DNA of 10,416 bases from Streptosporangiaceae bacterium (GTDB lineage Bacteria; Actinomycetota; Actinomycetes; Streptosporangiales; Streptosporangiaceae), in assembly GCA_030043395.1 (NCBI GenBank), contig JASHXW010000522.1:1-10416 (forward strand), written 5' to 3'. Shown in pieces: positions 1 through 5,576 of this stretch. The notes beneath the pieces are model-generated. The model was not told where the DNA came from and made no database searches. It saw only the letters and a program-made list of their open reading frames with translations. Every line of letters begins with the position of its first letter. Position 1 is the stretch's first letter. Both the position numbers and the translations under genes were made by a program.

Positions 1-607
1 TGGAGAGCTTGTGCCAGCCGTCGTCGAAGATCATGATGCCGCGGCCGCGCCTGATCTGCTCGAGCTGCCACTCGAAGCTGCTCCACGGAACGTCCCAGCC
101 GCCTGCGCCGCTGCCGATCATCTTCATGTGGTATCCGGTGACCTCGCCGATCTCGCCGGACTCGACGATGGCCTTGAGCTTGCGCAATGGCTCGTAGAAC
201 AGGTAGTTCTCCATGACCCGGAAGACCCGGTCGCTGGCCTTCGCCGCGTCGAGCATTCGCTGAGCGTCGACCAGGTTATTGCACATCGGCTTTTGCATGT
301 TGACGTGCCAGCCCCAGCCGAACATCTCGACGACGCCGTCCGCGTGCAGCGGAATCGGGAGCAGGACCTCGGCCATGTCCACGTCGATCCCGCTGGCGGC
401 AAGCTCGGCGGCCGAGGCGAATACCGCTGCCTGCGGCCAGTCGGCCTGACGCTGAGCGCGGCGCTCCGGATCGGGGTCCACCAGGGCGACAACCTCGGCC
501 TGGGGGTTGTCCAGGTAGCCGCGGATGTTCAGGTCGTAAATGCGGCCGAGGCCGATGATCGCGGTTCGTACAGGACGGTCAAAAGGAACGAAGGTCACTT
601 CGGACAT
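1..607 (-). CDS. Gfo/Idh/MocA family oxidoreductase, N-terminal part (C-terminus beyond left edge)
   Basis: The minus-strand frame opens with ATG at 605-607 and stays open to the left edge, giving 202 visible residues (translated by hand). A Rossmann dinucleotide-binding start is visible at residues 14-26 (TAIIGLGRIYD; G19 and G21 in the GxG loop). The second strand ends VALVDPDPER with D44, an acidic residue that in this family usually favours NAD over NADP. The family's KP motif is present as QKP at 105-107, so K107 is the likely catalytic lysine. FDDGWHK at 194-200 matches the catalytic DxGxH region, with H199. Family members oxidise or reduce sugars, inositols or related alcohols in the cytosol; the substrate cannot be told here. 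The gene starts 24 bp after the stop of the D,D-peptidase gene, so the two are probably co-transcribed. No good Shine-Dalgarno sequence precedes the ATG. About one third to one half of a typical 330-400 residue protein is missing off the edge. Confidence 0.85.
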   Translation of the reverse strand, partial: MSEVTFVPFDRPVRTAIIGLGRIYDLNIRGYLDNPQAEVVALVDPDPERRAQRQADWPQAAVFASAAELAASGIDVDMAEVLLPIPLHADGVVEMFGWGWHVNMQKPMCNNLVDAQRMLDAAKASDRVFRVMENYLFYEPLRKLKAIVESGEIGEVTGYHMKMIGSGAGGWDVPWSSFEWQLEQIRRGRGIMIFDDGWHKLS

Positions 608-631
608 TGTGGCCGTATCGTGGTTCTTTGT

Positions 632-1588
632 CTAGGTCAGACGATATCCCCAGTTCAGCACGGCGGCTCCGGCCACGATGGCCGAGCTCGGGTTACTGGT
701 CGGACTCGCGTACTGCACGACGCCGATCAGGGTGGTCCCGTCCCGCTGCGCCTCGAAGAGCAGGCAGTTTCCGGCCGCATTGGTGTCGCCAGTCTTGATC
801 CCGTCAGCGCCACGGTAGGACCCGATCAGGCGGTTGGTGTTGTACCAGAAATAGCTGTGATGCGACCGCGTGCGCGGGATGGAGTACGTGCGCTGCGCGA
901 CGATGTGGCGGAACAGCGAGTTGCGCATCGCCTGCTCCCCCAGCTTGACCAGGTCGGCGGGCGAGGAGTAGGTCGAATGCTCGGTCGGATAGGGCATCCC
1001 GTCGAAGTGCGAGAAATGCGTGTGGGTCATGCCGAGCCGCTTCGCCATCGCGTTCATCTTGCCGATGAACGCCTGCCTTCCCGGGCCGTAAGCGGTGGCC
1101 AGCAGGTACGCGGCATCACAGCCTGACGGCAGCAGCATCGCCTCAAGCAGCTGGCGCGCGGTCAGCACGTCACCGGCGACGAGCCCGGCGCTGCTTGCGC
1201 CGTCCTTGGTCACGTACCTGACAGCGGCACGGGTGACCTTGATCTTCCTGTTGAGGTCGCCAGCCTGGAGCACGACGAGCGCGGTCATGACCTTGGTGAT
1301 GCTGCCCATGGGCCGCCCGACATTGACGTTCTTGCCCCAGAGCACCACGCCGGTGGTGAGATCGACGAGTTCCCCGCCGCGCACTTGAACCGGCGGGGAC
1401 GCTGGCGGGATCGTCGGGAATCTCGATGGCACTGGTGTCAAGTTCAGGCGCGGCAGCATGCCCGATGCCAAGGCGGCCGAGGGCGCGAAGGCCGCCGCGC
1501 TTGCTGCCGCCAGAGCGGCGAGAAGGACGAGGCCGCGGCCCGCGGAACGTAGCTTGGTCAGTGCGGCGCGGCGACCAGATGCAGTCAC
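632..1588 (-). CDS. Secreted serine-type D-Ala-D-Ala carboxypeptidase/transpeptidase (peptidase S11, Streptomyces K15-like)
   Basis: 318 residues from a GTG start. A signal peptide is clear: basic KLRSAGR, then a hydrophobic Ala/Leu stretch at about 20-42 with an ALA-type cleavage region near 39-42. The three penicillin-binding motifs are in order and well spaced: SITK at 96-99 (nucleophile S96, base K99), SGC at 155-157, and KTG at 265-267. Most S11 enzymes have SxN as motif two; SGC is the form known from the Streptomyces K15 D,D-transpeptidase, so this looks like a subfamily trait rather than decay. The length fits the catalytic domain alone, with no PBP5-like beta domain or C-terminal anchor helix, which suggests a soluble exported or loosely bound enzyme. 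It would trim or exchange the terminal D-Ala of peptidoglycan stem peptides outside the membrane. No Shine-Dalgarno precedes the GTG, so leaderless translation is possible. The oxidoreductase gene follows 24 bp downstream. Whether the main activity is carboxypeptidase or transpeptidase cannot be read from sequence. Confidence 0.92.
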   Translation of the reverse strand: MTASGRRAALTKLRSAGRGLVLLAALAAASAAAFAPSAALASGMLPRLNLTPVPSRFPTIPPASPPVQVRGGELVDLTTGVVLWGKNVNVGRPMGSITKVMTALVVLQAGDLNRKIKVTRAAVRYVTKDGASSAGLVAGDVLTARQLLEAMLLPSGCDAAYLLATAYGPGRQAFIGKMNAMAKRLGMTHTHFSHFDGMPYPTEHSTYSSPADLVKLGEQAMRNSLFRHIVAQRTYSIPRTRSHHSYFWYNTNRLIGSYRGADGIKTGDTNAAGNCLLFEAQRDGTTLIGVVQYASPTSNPSSAIVAGAAVLNWGYRLT

Positions 1589-1670
1589 GACGCGGATTCA
1601 ATCACAAGCGAACTGCCAATCACTTCAGTTGGGGTCCAAAACTGGCGCTGCATGACGCCGCGTTTACCAT

Positions 1671-1715
1671 CGGCGGCGGGCCCTGGACAGTGGGTACGGC
1701 CGGGGCCCGCCGCTG
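1671..1715 (-). terminator. GC-rich hairpin, likely terminator of the small exported protein gene
   Basis: CGGCGGGCCC (1674-1683) is matched exactly by GGGCCCGCCG (1703-1712). The stem extends by one more G-C pair (1673/1713) and, with wobbles, to 1671/1715, around a 19-nt loop. It lies 40-84 nt past the stop of the 1755-2396 gene and upstream of the D,D-peptidase start. No T-run follows on the minus strand, as is common in actinobacterial terminators. The rest of the 166-bp gap (1589-1754) holds no gene. I see no convincing promoter for the D,D-peptidase in it. Confidence 0.5.
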
Positions 1716-1754
1716 GCTCCTCGAGAACAGGCCCGTCAGGGCTGTTAGCTGCTG

Positions 1755-2396
1755 CTAGAACGCCGGGTTCAGGATCATGCCGACCTGCATGATTTCCTGA
1801 ATAGTGAAGTGAACCTGGCGGTGGCCCTTCTTGACCGGGGCTTTCGGGAACTTACCGTGCGCGAGGCTCACGTTGAGCGTCTCGCCACCGACCAGCCCGC
1901 CGTGCCGGTTCACGCTGGCAAGGATCTTCGCGGAGAGCGTTCCGGAGAAGTCGCCAAGCTCGCTGGGCTTGAGCCGGAGTATGACCTGGAATGCCGGGAA
2001 GTGAGCTCGGACCGGCTTGCCCTTCTGGTACCGCAACGTGAACGGGCCGCCCGGGCCCAGCGTGAAGATGAGGACCGGATGCTTGAAGCCCTTCTTGCTG
2101 GACTCGCCGACGTAGCTCACCGACTCCAGCTTGATGCGGCCCCGCTTGCCGGTCGCGTAGGTGGCCTTGACCGTCATGTTGCCCGCTGACGAAGACGTGG
2201 TCTCGGTCAGCGCGTTCGTATGAGCCTGCGCGGCGCCTGCGGCGGCCGATGCCGGGGCGCCGCTTGCGGCCGCGGTGATGATGACCGCAGCGGTCGCGCC
2301 GGCGGCTGACAGGCCCACGAGGCCACGCCGGCCGATCCTGCGCCACCCTGCGGTCCTGCTGCCAGCCTGCCGGGGCTCGCCTGTCTGATCAGGCAC
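1755..2396 (-). CDS. Small basic exported protein of unknown function, Tat-like signal peptide
   Basis: 213 residues from GTG at 2394-2396. The start is well supported by AGGAGGA at 2401-2407, four bases upstream. The N-terminus carries twin arginines at 19-20 and again at 23-24 in RRGLVGLS, followed by a hydrophobic Ala/Val/Ile stretch (about 25-45) and Ala-rich cleavage candidates (APASA near 47-51). This is a plausible Tat signal, though Sec export is not excluded. The mature part, about 160 residues, alternates short hydrophobic and Lys/Arg-rich segments (for example KKGFKHPVLIFTLGPGG and LRYQKGKPVRAHF), suggesting a basic beta-rich fold. It has no cysteine in the mature part and no catalytic motif I recognise. 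The gene stands alone on its transcript: it is divergent from the transporter gene, and a hairpin lies between it and the D,D-peptidase. I do not recognise the family and assign no function. Confidence 0.75.
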   Translation of the reverse strand: MPDQTGEPRQAGSRTAGWRRIGRRGLVGLSAAGATAAVIITAAASGAPASAAAGAAQAHTNALTETTSSSAGNMTVKATYATGKRGRIKLESVSYVGESSKKGFKHPVLIFTLGPGGPFTLRYQKGKPVRAHFPAFQVILRLKPSELGDFSGTLSAKILASVNRHGGLVGGETLNVSLAHGKFPKAPVKKGHRQVHFTIQEIMQVGMILNPAF

Positions 2397-2400
2397 TGGT

Positions 2401-2407
2401 TCCTCCT
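2401..2407 (-). promoter_or_regulatory. Strong Shine-Dalgarno site for the 1755-2396 gene
   Basis: On the minus strand AGGAGGA is followed by ACCA and then GTG. This is one of the best ribosome binding sites in the window. It fixes the GTG at 2394-2396 as the start. Confidence 0.75.
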
Positions 2408-2511
2408 AGTCCGTTGTCCGGTCATCCGCCGGGCCCGCGACCGCATAGTCGGGTCGCTCGCGGACAGGCCAATGACTCTGCGCACATCAGGATGGGTGAC
2501 CGACCTGAAGT

Positions 2512-2525
2512 GAACGCGAGCGTTC
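2512..2525. repeat. 14-bp inverted repeat in the divergent control region
   Basis: GAACGC-GA-GCGTTC is a symmetric site with 6-bp perfect arms and a 2-bp centre. It lies between the two divergent genes, 30 bp upstream of the candidate -35 of the transporter promoter, where an operator could sit. The 2397-2615 region otherwise contains the two gene leaders, plus a weak 6-bp stem (2437-2442 with 2452-2457) in the leader of the leftward gene, and no coding sequence. Confidence 0.3.
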
Positions 2526-2554
2526 CGTGTGAATTCGAGGTGAGTTGCTGGGTC

Positions 2555-2584
2555 CTGACGCGCTGCCAGGCGCTGGTTTAGTGT
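2555..2584 (+). promoter_or_regulatory. Candidate housekeeping-sigma promoter for the transporter/serine hydrolase pair
   Basis: CTGACG at 2555-2560 resembles the -35 consensus TTGAC. After an 18-bp spacer, TAGTGT at 2579-2584 fits the actinobacterial -10 form TAGNNT. Transcription would start near 2591, just ahead of GAAGGGA (2603-2609) and the GTG at 2616. It was found by eye and is untested. Confidence 0.45.
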
Positions 2585-2615
2585 GAGGGTCAAAGCAGGA
2601 CCGAAGGGATCATCC

Positions 2616-3524
2616 GTGGCGCTCGCCATCGCCCTCGCGGCCGGAGCAGCCTTTCTCTCAGCGCTGTCGGTCGTGCTGCAGCGGGTGGCCGTGGAGTCGG
2701 CGCCTGCCACGAGCAGCCTGAGCCCGCGGCTTCTGCTGCACGTGCTGCGCAAGCCAGGCTGGTTTGCCGGATTCGGACTGCTCCTTGGCACGTTCGTCCT
2801 GCAGGCATCGGCGCTGCGAGTCGGCCAGCTCAGCGTCGTCCAGCCCGTGCTGACCACGGAACTGATCTTCCTCGTCGTCATCCTCGTGGTTGGCTTCCGG
2901 CGGTCAGTCGGCTGGCGCGAGGGCATCGGAATCCTCGCGATCGTTGCCGGGCTGGCGGGCTTCTTTGCCTCGGCCTCGCCCGCCGCTGGCCGGGGGCAGC
3001 CGGACGGTGCGGCCTGGCTCGTGCTGTCCGCCGTCACCGTGGCTGGGACGGTCCTGCTGGTGGCCGCAGGTCGCGTCGGACCGCGATGGTGGCGAGCCGC
3101 TGCGCTAGGAGCCGCCACGGCGGTGTTGTTCGCCTATAACGCGGCAGTCACCAAGGCGCTGGTCACCGTGCTGCGCCAGGGTGGCTGGACGGCCGTCTTC
3201 ACGAGCTGGGACCCGTACCTGATCATCGTCTGCGGCGCGTCCGGGCTGTTCATCCTGCAGGGCGCGCTGCACGCCGGCCCGATCGCCGCGTCCCGGACGG
3301 CCAGCGTGATCGTCAACCCGCTCATCAGCATCGCCATCGGCGTGTCGGCATTCGGCGAGGTCCTGCGCTCGGGCGGGCTGTTCGTGGGTAGCGAAGTCGC
3401 AGCTCTCGCCGTGCTCTGCGCGGGCGTGGTCCTGCTCGTTCGCTCGCCGCTGATCGCCGGGCCAGGCGTGCAGGCAGGCGACGAGTACCTCGCCACCGCG
3501 CCCGTGGCAGCTCCACAGGCATGA
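2616..3524 (+). CDS. DMT/EamA-type multi-pass membrane transporter
   Basis: About 302 residues with nine or ten hydrophobic helices and short loops, starting right at the N-terminus. Helices lie at roughly 2-22, 50-70, 76-93, 103-120, 132-151, 160-180, 200-217, 228-246 and 256-276. An internal duplication typical of the drug/metabolite transporter superfamily is visible: LQASALRVGQLSVVQPVL in the first half and LQGALHAGPIAASRTASVIV in the second. The pattern resembles the actinobacterial DMT proteins that are distantly related to NIPA-type transporters; the substrate is unknown. I chose GTG at 2616 because GAAGGGA lies seven bases upstream and a candidate promoter -10 covers the earlier in-frame GTG at 2583 (313 residues). 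The C-terminus ends in an Ala/Pro-rich cytosolic tail. The stop codon overlaps the start of the serine hydrolase (ATGA), so the two products are probably made together. Confidence 0.85.
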   Translation: MALAIALAAGAAFLSALSVVLQRVAVESAPATSSLSPRLLLHVLRKPGWFAGFGLLLGTFVLQASALRVGQLSVVQPVLTTELIFLVVILVVGFRRSVGWREGIGILAIVAGLAGFFASASPAAGRGQPDGAAWLVLSAVTVAGTVLLVAAGRVGPRWWRAAALGAATAVLFAYNAAVTKALVTVLRQGGWTAVFTSWDPYLIIVCGASGLFILQGALHAGPIAASRTASVIVNPLISIAIGVSAFGEVLRSGGLFVGSEVAALAVLCAGVVLLVRSPLIAGPGVQAGDEYLATAPVAAPQA

Positions 3525-4579
3525 CCGCCACGCTGGAGGAGGTCGTCAGCCTCGTCCGCGAGCGCGGTGCTGCCGCGCAGCTCTGCGCTCTCCGCGACGG
3601 GCAGGTGATTCTCGACCAGTCCGTCGGCTGTCGCCCTGACGACCTGTTCCTGATCTTCTCCGCCGGCAAGGCGTTCATCGCGGTTCTCGTGCACATGCTC
3701 GCCGAGCGCGGGGTGCTGGACCTGGACGCACCCGTGGCGCGGTACTGGCCCATGTTCGGCCGTCACGGCAAGGACGCGATCACGATCCGCCAGGTACTGC
3801 AGCACCGTGCTGGCGTTCCAGTCGCTCGCAGCGTCATGTGGGACGCTCTCAACGCCACCAGCTGGCGCCGTTCGATCGCGGCGCTGGAGTCGGCCAGGCC
3901 GGCCTACCCGCCAGGCCAGGTGACGGCGTACCACATCCTCAGCTACGGGTTCATCCTCGGCGAGATCGTCCAGCGCGTCACTGGCGCGGGCGTGGCCGCG
4001 GTCCTGCGCGCTGAACTGCTCGACCCGCTTGGCCTTGGCAACACCCACCTCGGACTGCCGCCCCGGCTGCGGGAGCGCAGCGTCCCGCTTGACCCGCACG
4101 GCGTCAGCGGCTGGATCAGGCGCCTTGTGTTCGACCGCCGCGTTGTCCGCGAGGCGGTCATCCCGGCCGCGACCATCTCGAGCACGGCCAGGGACATGGC
4201 CCGCTTCTACCAGATGCTCGTGCAGGGCGGCGAGCTCGACGGCGTCCGCCTGCTCTCCGCCGCCGCCATCGAGCAAGCCCGCCAGCCAGCGGGCGATGGC
4301 GAGACCGACCGGCTGCTCGGGCTGACGATCCGCTGGTCGCAGGGCTTCCAGCTCGGCGGACCTGGGCCGGTGCCGGGTCGCCCGCGGCCGATGGGCCGGA
4401 CCAGCAGCCCGGACGCGTTCGGGCACAACGGCTCGAACTGCTGCATCGGCTGGGCCGACCCGGGTCGGCAGCTCGTCTTCGCGTACACCTGCAACCGGCT
4501 CACGAACCGCCTGGAAGGCTCACCGCACCAGAGCGACGTCAGCGACGCGCTGCTGCGGGCTTGCCCCGTGCGCAGGTAG
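3521..4579 (+). CDS. Class C beta-lactamase-fold serine hydrolase (esterase/peptidase-like)
   Basis: 352 residues. The nucleophile motif SAGK is at 47-50 (S47, K50), followed by the usual helix FIAVLVHMLAERGVLDLD. The second motif is YHI at 137-139 within VTAYHILSYGFILGEIV: the tyrosine is kept but the Asn of YxN is missing. The third motif is HNG at 302-304, in FGHNGSNCCIGWADP. LQHRAGVP (93-100) and LLDPLGLGNTHLGLP are further family hallmarks. YHx in place of YxN occurs in an esterase-like group of actinobacterial family members, so hydrolysis of an ester or amide is more likely than beta-lactam resistance. There is no signal peptide, so the enzyme is predicted cytosolic, which also argues against a penicillinase. 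Translation is probably coupled to the transporter through the 4-base ATGA overlap; no independent Shine-Dalgarno is visible. The hydrolase may act on what the transporter moves, but this is inference. Confidence 0.85.
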   Translation: MTATLEEVVSLVRERGAAAQLCALRDGQVILDQSVGCRPDDLFLIFSAGKAFIAVLVHMLAERGVLDLDAPVARYWPMFGRHGKDAITIRQVLQHRAGVPVARSVMWDALNATSWRRSIAALESARPAYPPGQVTAYHILSYGFILGEIVQRVTGAGVAAVLRAELLDPLGLGNTHLGLPPRLRERSVPLDPHGVSGWIRRLVFDRRVVREAVIPAATISSTARDMARFYQMLVQGGELDGVRLLSAAAIEQARQPAGDGETDRLLGLTIRWSQGFQLGGPGPVPGRPRPMGRTSSPDAFGHNGSNCCIGWADPGRQLVFAYTCNRLTNRLEGSPHQSDVSDALLRACPVRR

Positions 4580-4588
4580 ACCCCCTAC

Positions 4589-4610
4589 GATGTCGTCGCT
4601 GGCCGACATC
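4589..4610 (+). promoter_or_regulatory. Hairpin just upstream of the SHOCT gene ribosome binding site
   Basis: GATGTCG (4589-4595) pairs exactly with CGACATC (4604-4610) around an 8-nt loop. The stem ends three bases before GGAG (4614-4617) and 14 bases before the ATG. TACGAT at 4586-4591 resembles a -10 box, with TTGCCC at 4561-4566 as a poor -35 at 19 bp. The element could be an operator over a promoter or an RNA structure that affects initiation. Confidence 0.35.
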
Positions 4611-4624
4611 ACCTGGAGCGCGCC

Positions 4625-5545
4625 ATGGATCAGTCGATCGCGAGCAATCTGACTGGCGACCTCACCGCCGTGCCACCGATGCCGGCCCTCACCGACGCCG
4701 ACTGGGTGACCTGGCCGAAGCTTGTCATCGAGGACAAGCATCCCTCTATCGGCTGGGAGGACCGGCCCGAGCGCAAGGGCGGCCGCTGTTACCTAGTCGG
4801 CCGTGACTCGCTCACCGGCGGCACCAAGGTGCTCAGGCGATTCCCGGCGACCGACTATGGCTGGGCGGAGGCCTGGCATTTCCTTGTCGGCCAGGATCCG
4901 ACCCTGGTGCCCAGGCTCGCGAAGGATCTCGCGGACCGGGCCGTCGTCGATCACAGGCGAATGGAGGTAGCCCAGCTCGACGCGCTCGATCAGGTAGCAG
5001 TGAAGTCCGTGACGCTACTTGGCGGCCATTTCACCGGGACGGACTTGCCCGCCGGGAAGCGACACGACCTGAGATTCCTCGCCGACCGGCTGCTCGTGAC
5101 CCTGACCAAGGACTTCGAACCGCTCCTCGACGTCCCCTACGCCGAAGTCCAGGAGGTCGAGGTGGGCGGCCCCGGCCTGGTGAACGCCTTGTCCAGGGGT
5201 CAGCAGGTCGGGCTGACCCTGGCGCTTGGCATCGTCGGCGAGGCGATCGCCTTCAGCGATACGAAGATCCAGACCATCCTGCGGATACGAACGGCCGCTG
5301 GCGAGCTGTTCTTCCTCGACGACAGGACGCTGCCCGACGCGCTGCGGATCCAGCTCTCCCGGCCGCTCGCGGCCATTCGCGAGGGCGGCGGTACCGCGGC
5401 GAAGGCAGCGGCGACGGTCGGCGAGCTCAGGGCGATCGCGTCCATGCTGGAGTCCGGGCTGCTCACGAGGGAAGAATTCGACGTGCTGAAGTCGGGGCTG
5501 CTCGCCGCGCATGCTCCTGATCGGGCAGCCGGCGAGGCTAGCTAG
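4625..5545 (+). CDS. PH-like/SHOCT domain protein of unknown function
   Basis: 306 residues; ATG preceded by GGAG seven bases upstream. Three regions can be seen. Residues 1-115 are soluble and Trp-rich (DADWVTWPK, SIGWEDR, DYGWAEAWHF) and match nothing I recognise. Residues about 120-248 alternate strands in the manner of bacterial PH-like domains (LRFLADRLLVTL, VPYAEVQEVEV, ILRIRTAAGELFFL), with a hydrophobic stretch at 194-210 that is too short and broken for a confident membrane helix. Residues 264-293 form a SHOCT short C-terminal domain (LRAIASMLESGLLTREEFDVLK), a module often fused to PH-like or membrane domains and thought to mediate oligomerisation or tethering. There is no signal peptide, so it is probably cytosolic or peripheral to the membrane. 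The gene starts 45 bp after the serine hydrolase stop on the same strand, and could be read from that transcript or from its own weak promoter. The PH-like call is by pattern only. Confidence 0.72.
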   Translation: MDQSIASNLTGDLTAVPPMPALTDADWVTWPKLVIEDKHPSIGWEDRPERKGGRCYLVGRDSLTGGTKVLRRFPATDYGWAEAWHFLVGQDPTLVPRLAKDLADRAVVDHRRMEVAQLDALDQVAVKSVTLLGGHFTGTDLPAGKRHDLRFLADRLLVTLTKDFEPLLDVPYAEVQEVEVGGPGLVNALSRGQQVGLTLALGIVGEAIAFSDTKIQTILRIRTAAGELFFLDDRTLPDALRIQLSRPLAAIREGGGTAAKAAATVGELRAIASMLESGLLTREEFDVLKSGLLAAHAPDRAAGEAS

Positions 5546-5547
5546 CC
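5536..5547. repeat. 12-bp perfect palindrome over the SHOCT gene stop codon
   Basis: GGCTAGCTAGCC is its own reverse complement and contains the TAG stop (5543-5545) of the plus-strand gene. It holds two overlapping CTAG tetramers, a word usually rare in bacterial genomes. It adjoins the 17-bp tandem duplication. Confidence 0.5.
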
Positions 5548-5576
5548 GCCGTCGCTCACTACCCGCCGTCGCTCAC
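5543..5576. repeat. 17-bp tandem duplication at the convergent gene junction
   Basis: TAGCCGCCGTCGCTCAC (5543-5559) is followed directly by TACCCGCCGTCGCTCAC (5560-5576): 16 of 17 bases are identical and 14 are continuous. The first copy carries the plus-strand stop (TAG 5543-5545). Read on the minus strand, the second copy encodes the last residues VSDGG of the glycosyltransferase gene, and its TAG stop (5559-5561) spans the boundary. The genes are 13 bp apart, leaving no room for an ordinary terminator. Confidence 0.85.

Noticed and set aside
11..1126. Plus-strand open frame of 371 codons
   Set aside because: It overlaps the oxidoreductase and the D,D-peptidase on the other strand, both of which show clear family motifs. 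Its own product is rich in Arg, Val and Asp with no domain, as expected of an antisense frame in GC-rich DNA.
1586..1606. Six-codon upstream frame (GTG...TGA) overlapping the D,D-peptidase GTG by GTGA
   Set aside because: It has no ribosome binding site and a chance frame this short is common. I could not support a leader peptide.
2437..2457. Hairpin in the leader of the 1755-2396 gene as a riboswitch
   Set aside because: The stem is only six base pairs, and no conserved aptamer pattern is visible around it.
2207..3118. Minus-strand open frame of 303 codons
   Set aside because: It is antisense to the DMT transporter and runs into the exported protein gene. Its product is Arg/Pro/Ser/Thr-rich and low in complexity with no recognisable motif.
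3134..4426. Minus-strand open frame of 430 codons
   Set aside because: Long but antisense to the transporter and serine hydrolase, which carry intact catalytic and membrane motifs. The product is a typical GC-bias artefact.
3521..4579. Beta-lactam resistance gene
   Set aside because: It has the class C fold motifs, but there is no signal peptide and YHI replaces YxN. An esterase-like role fits better.
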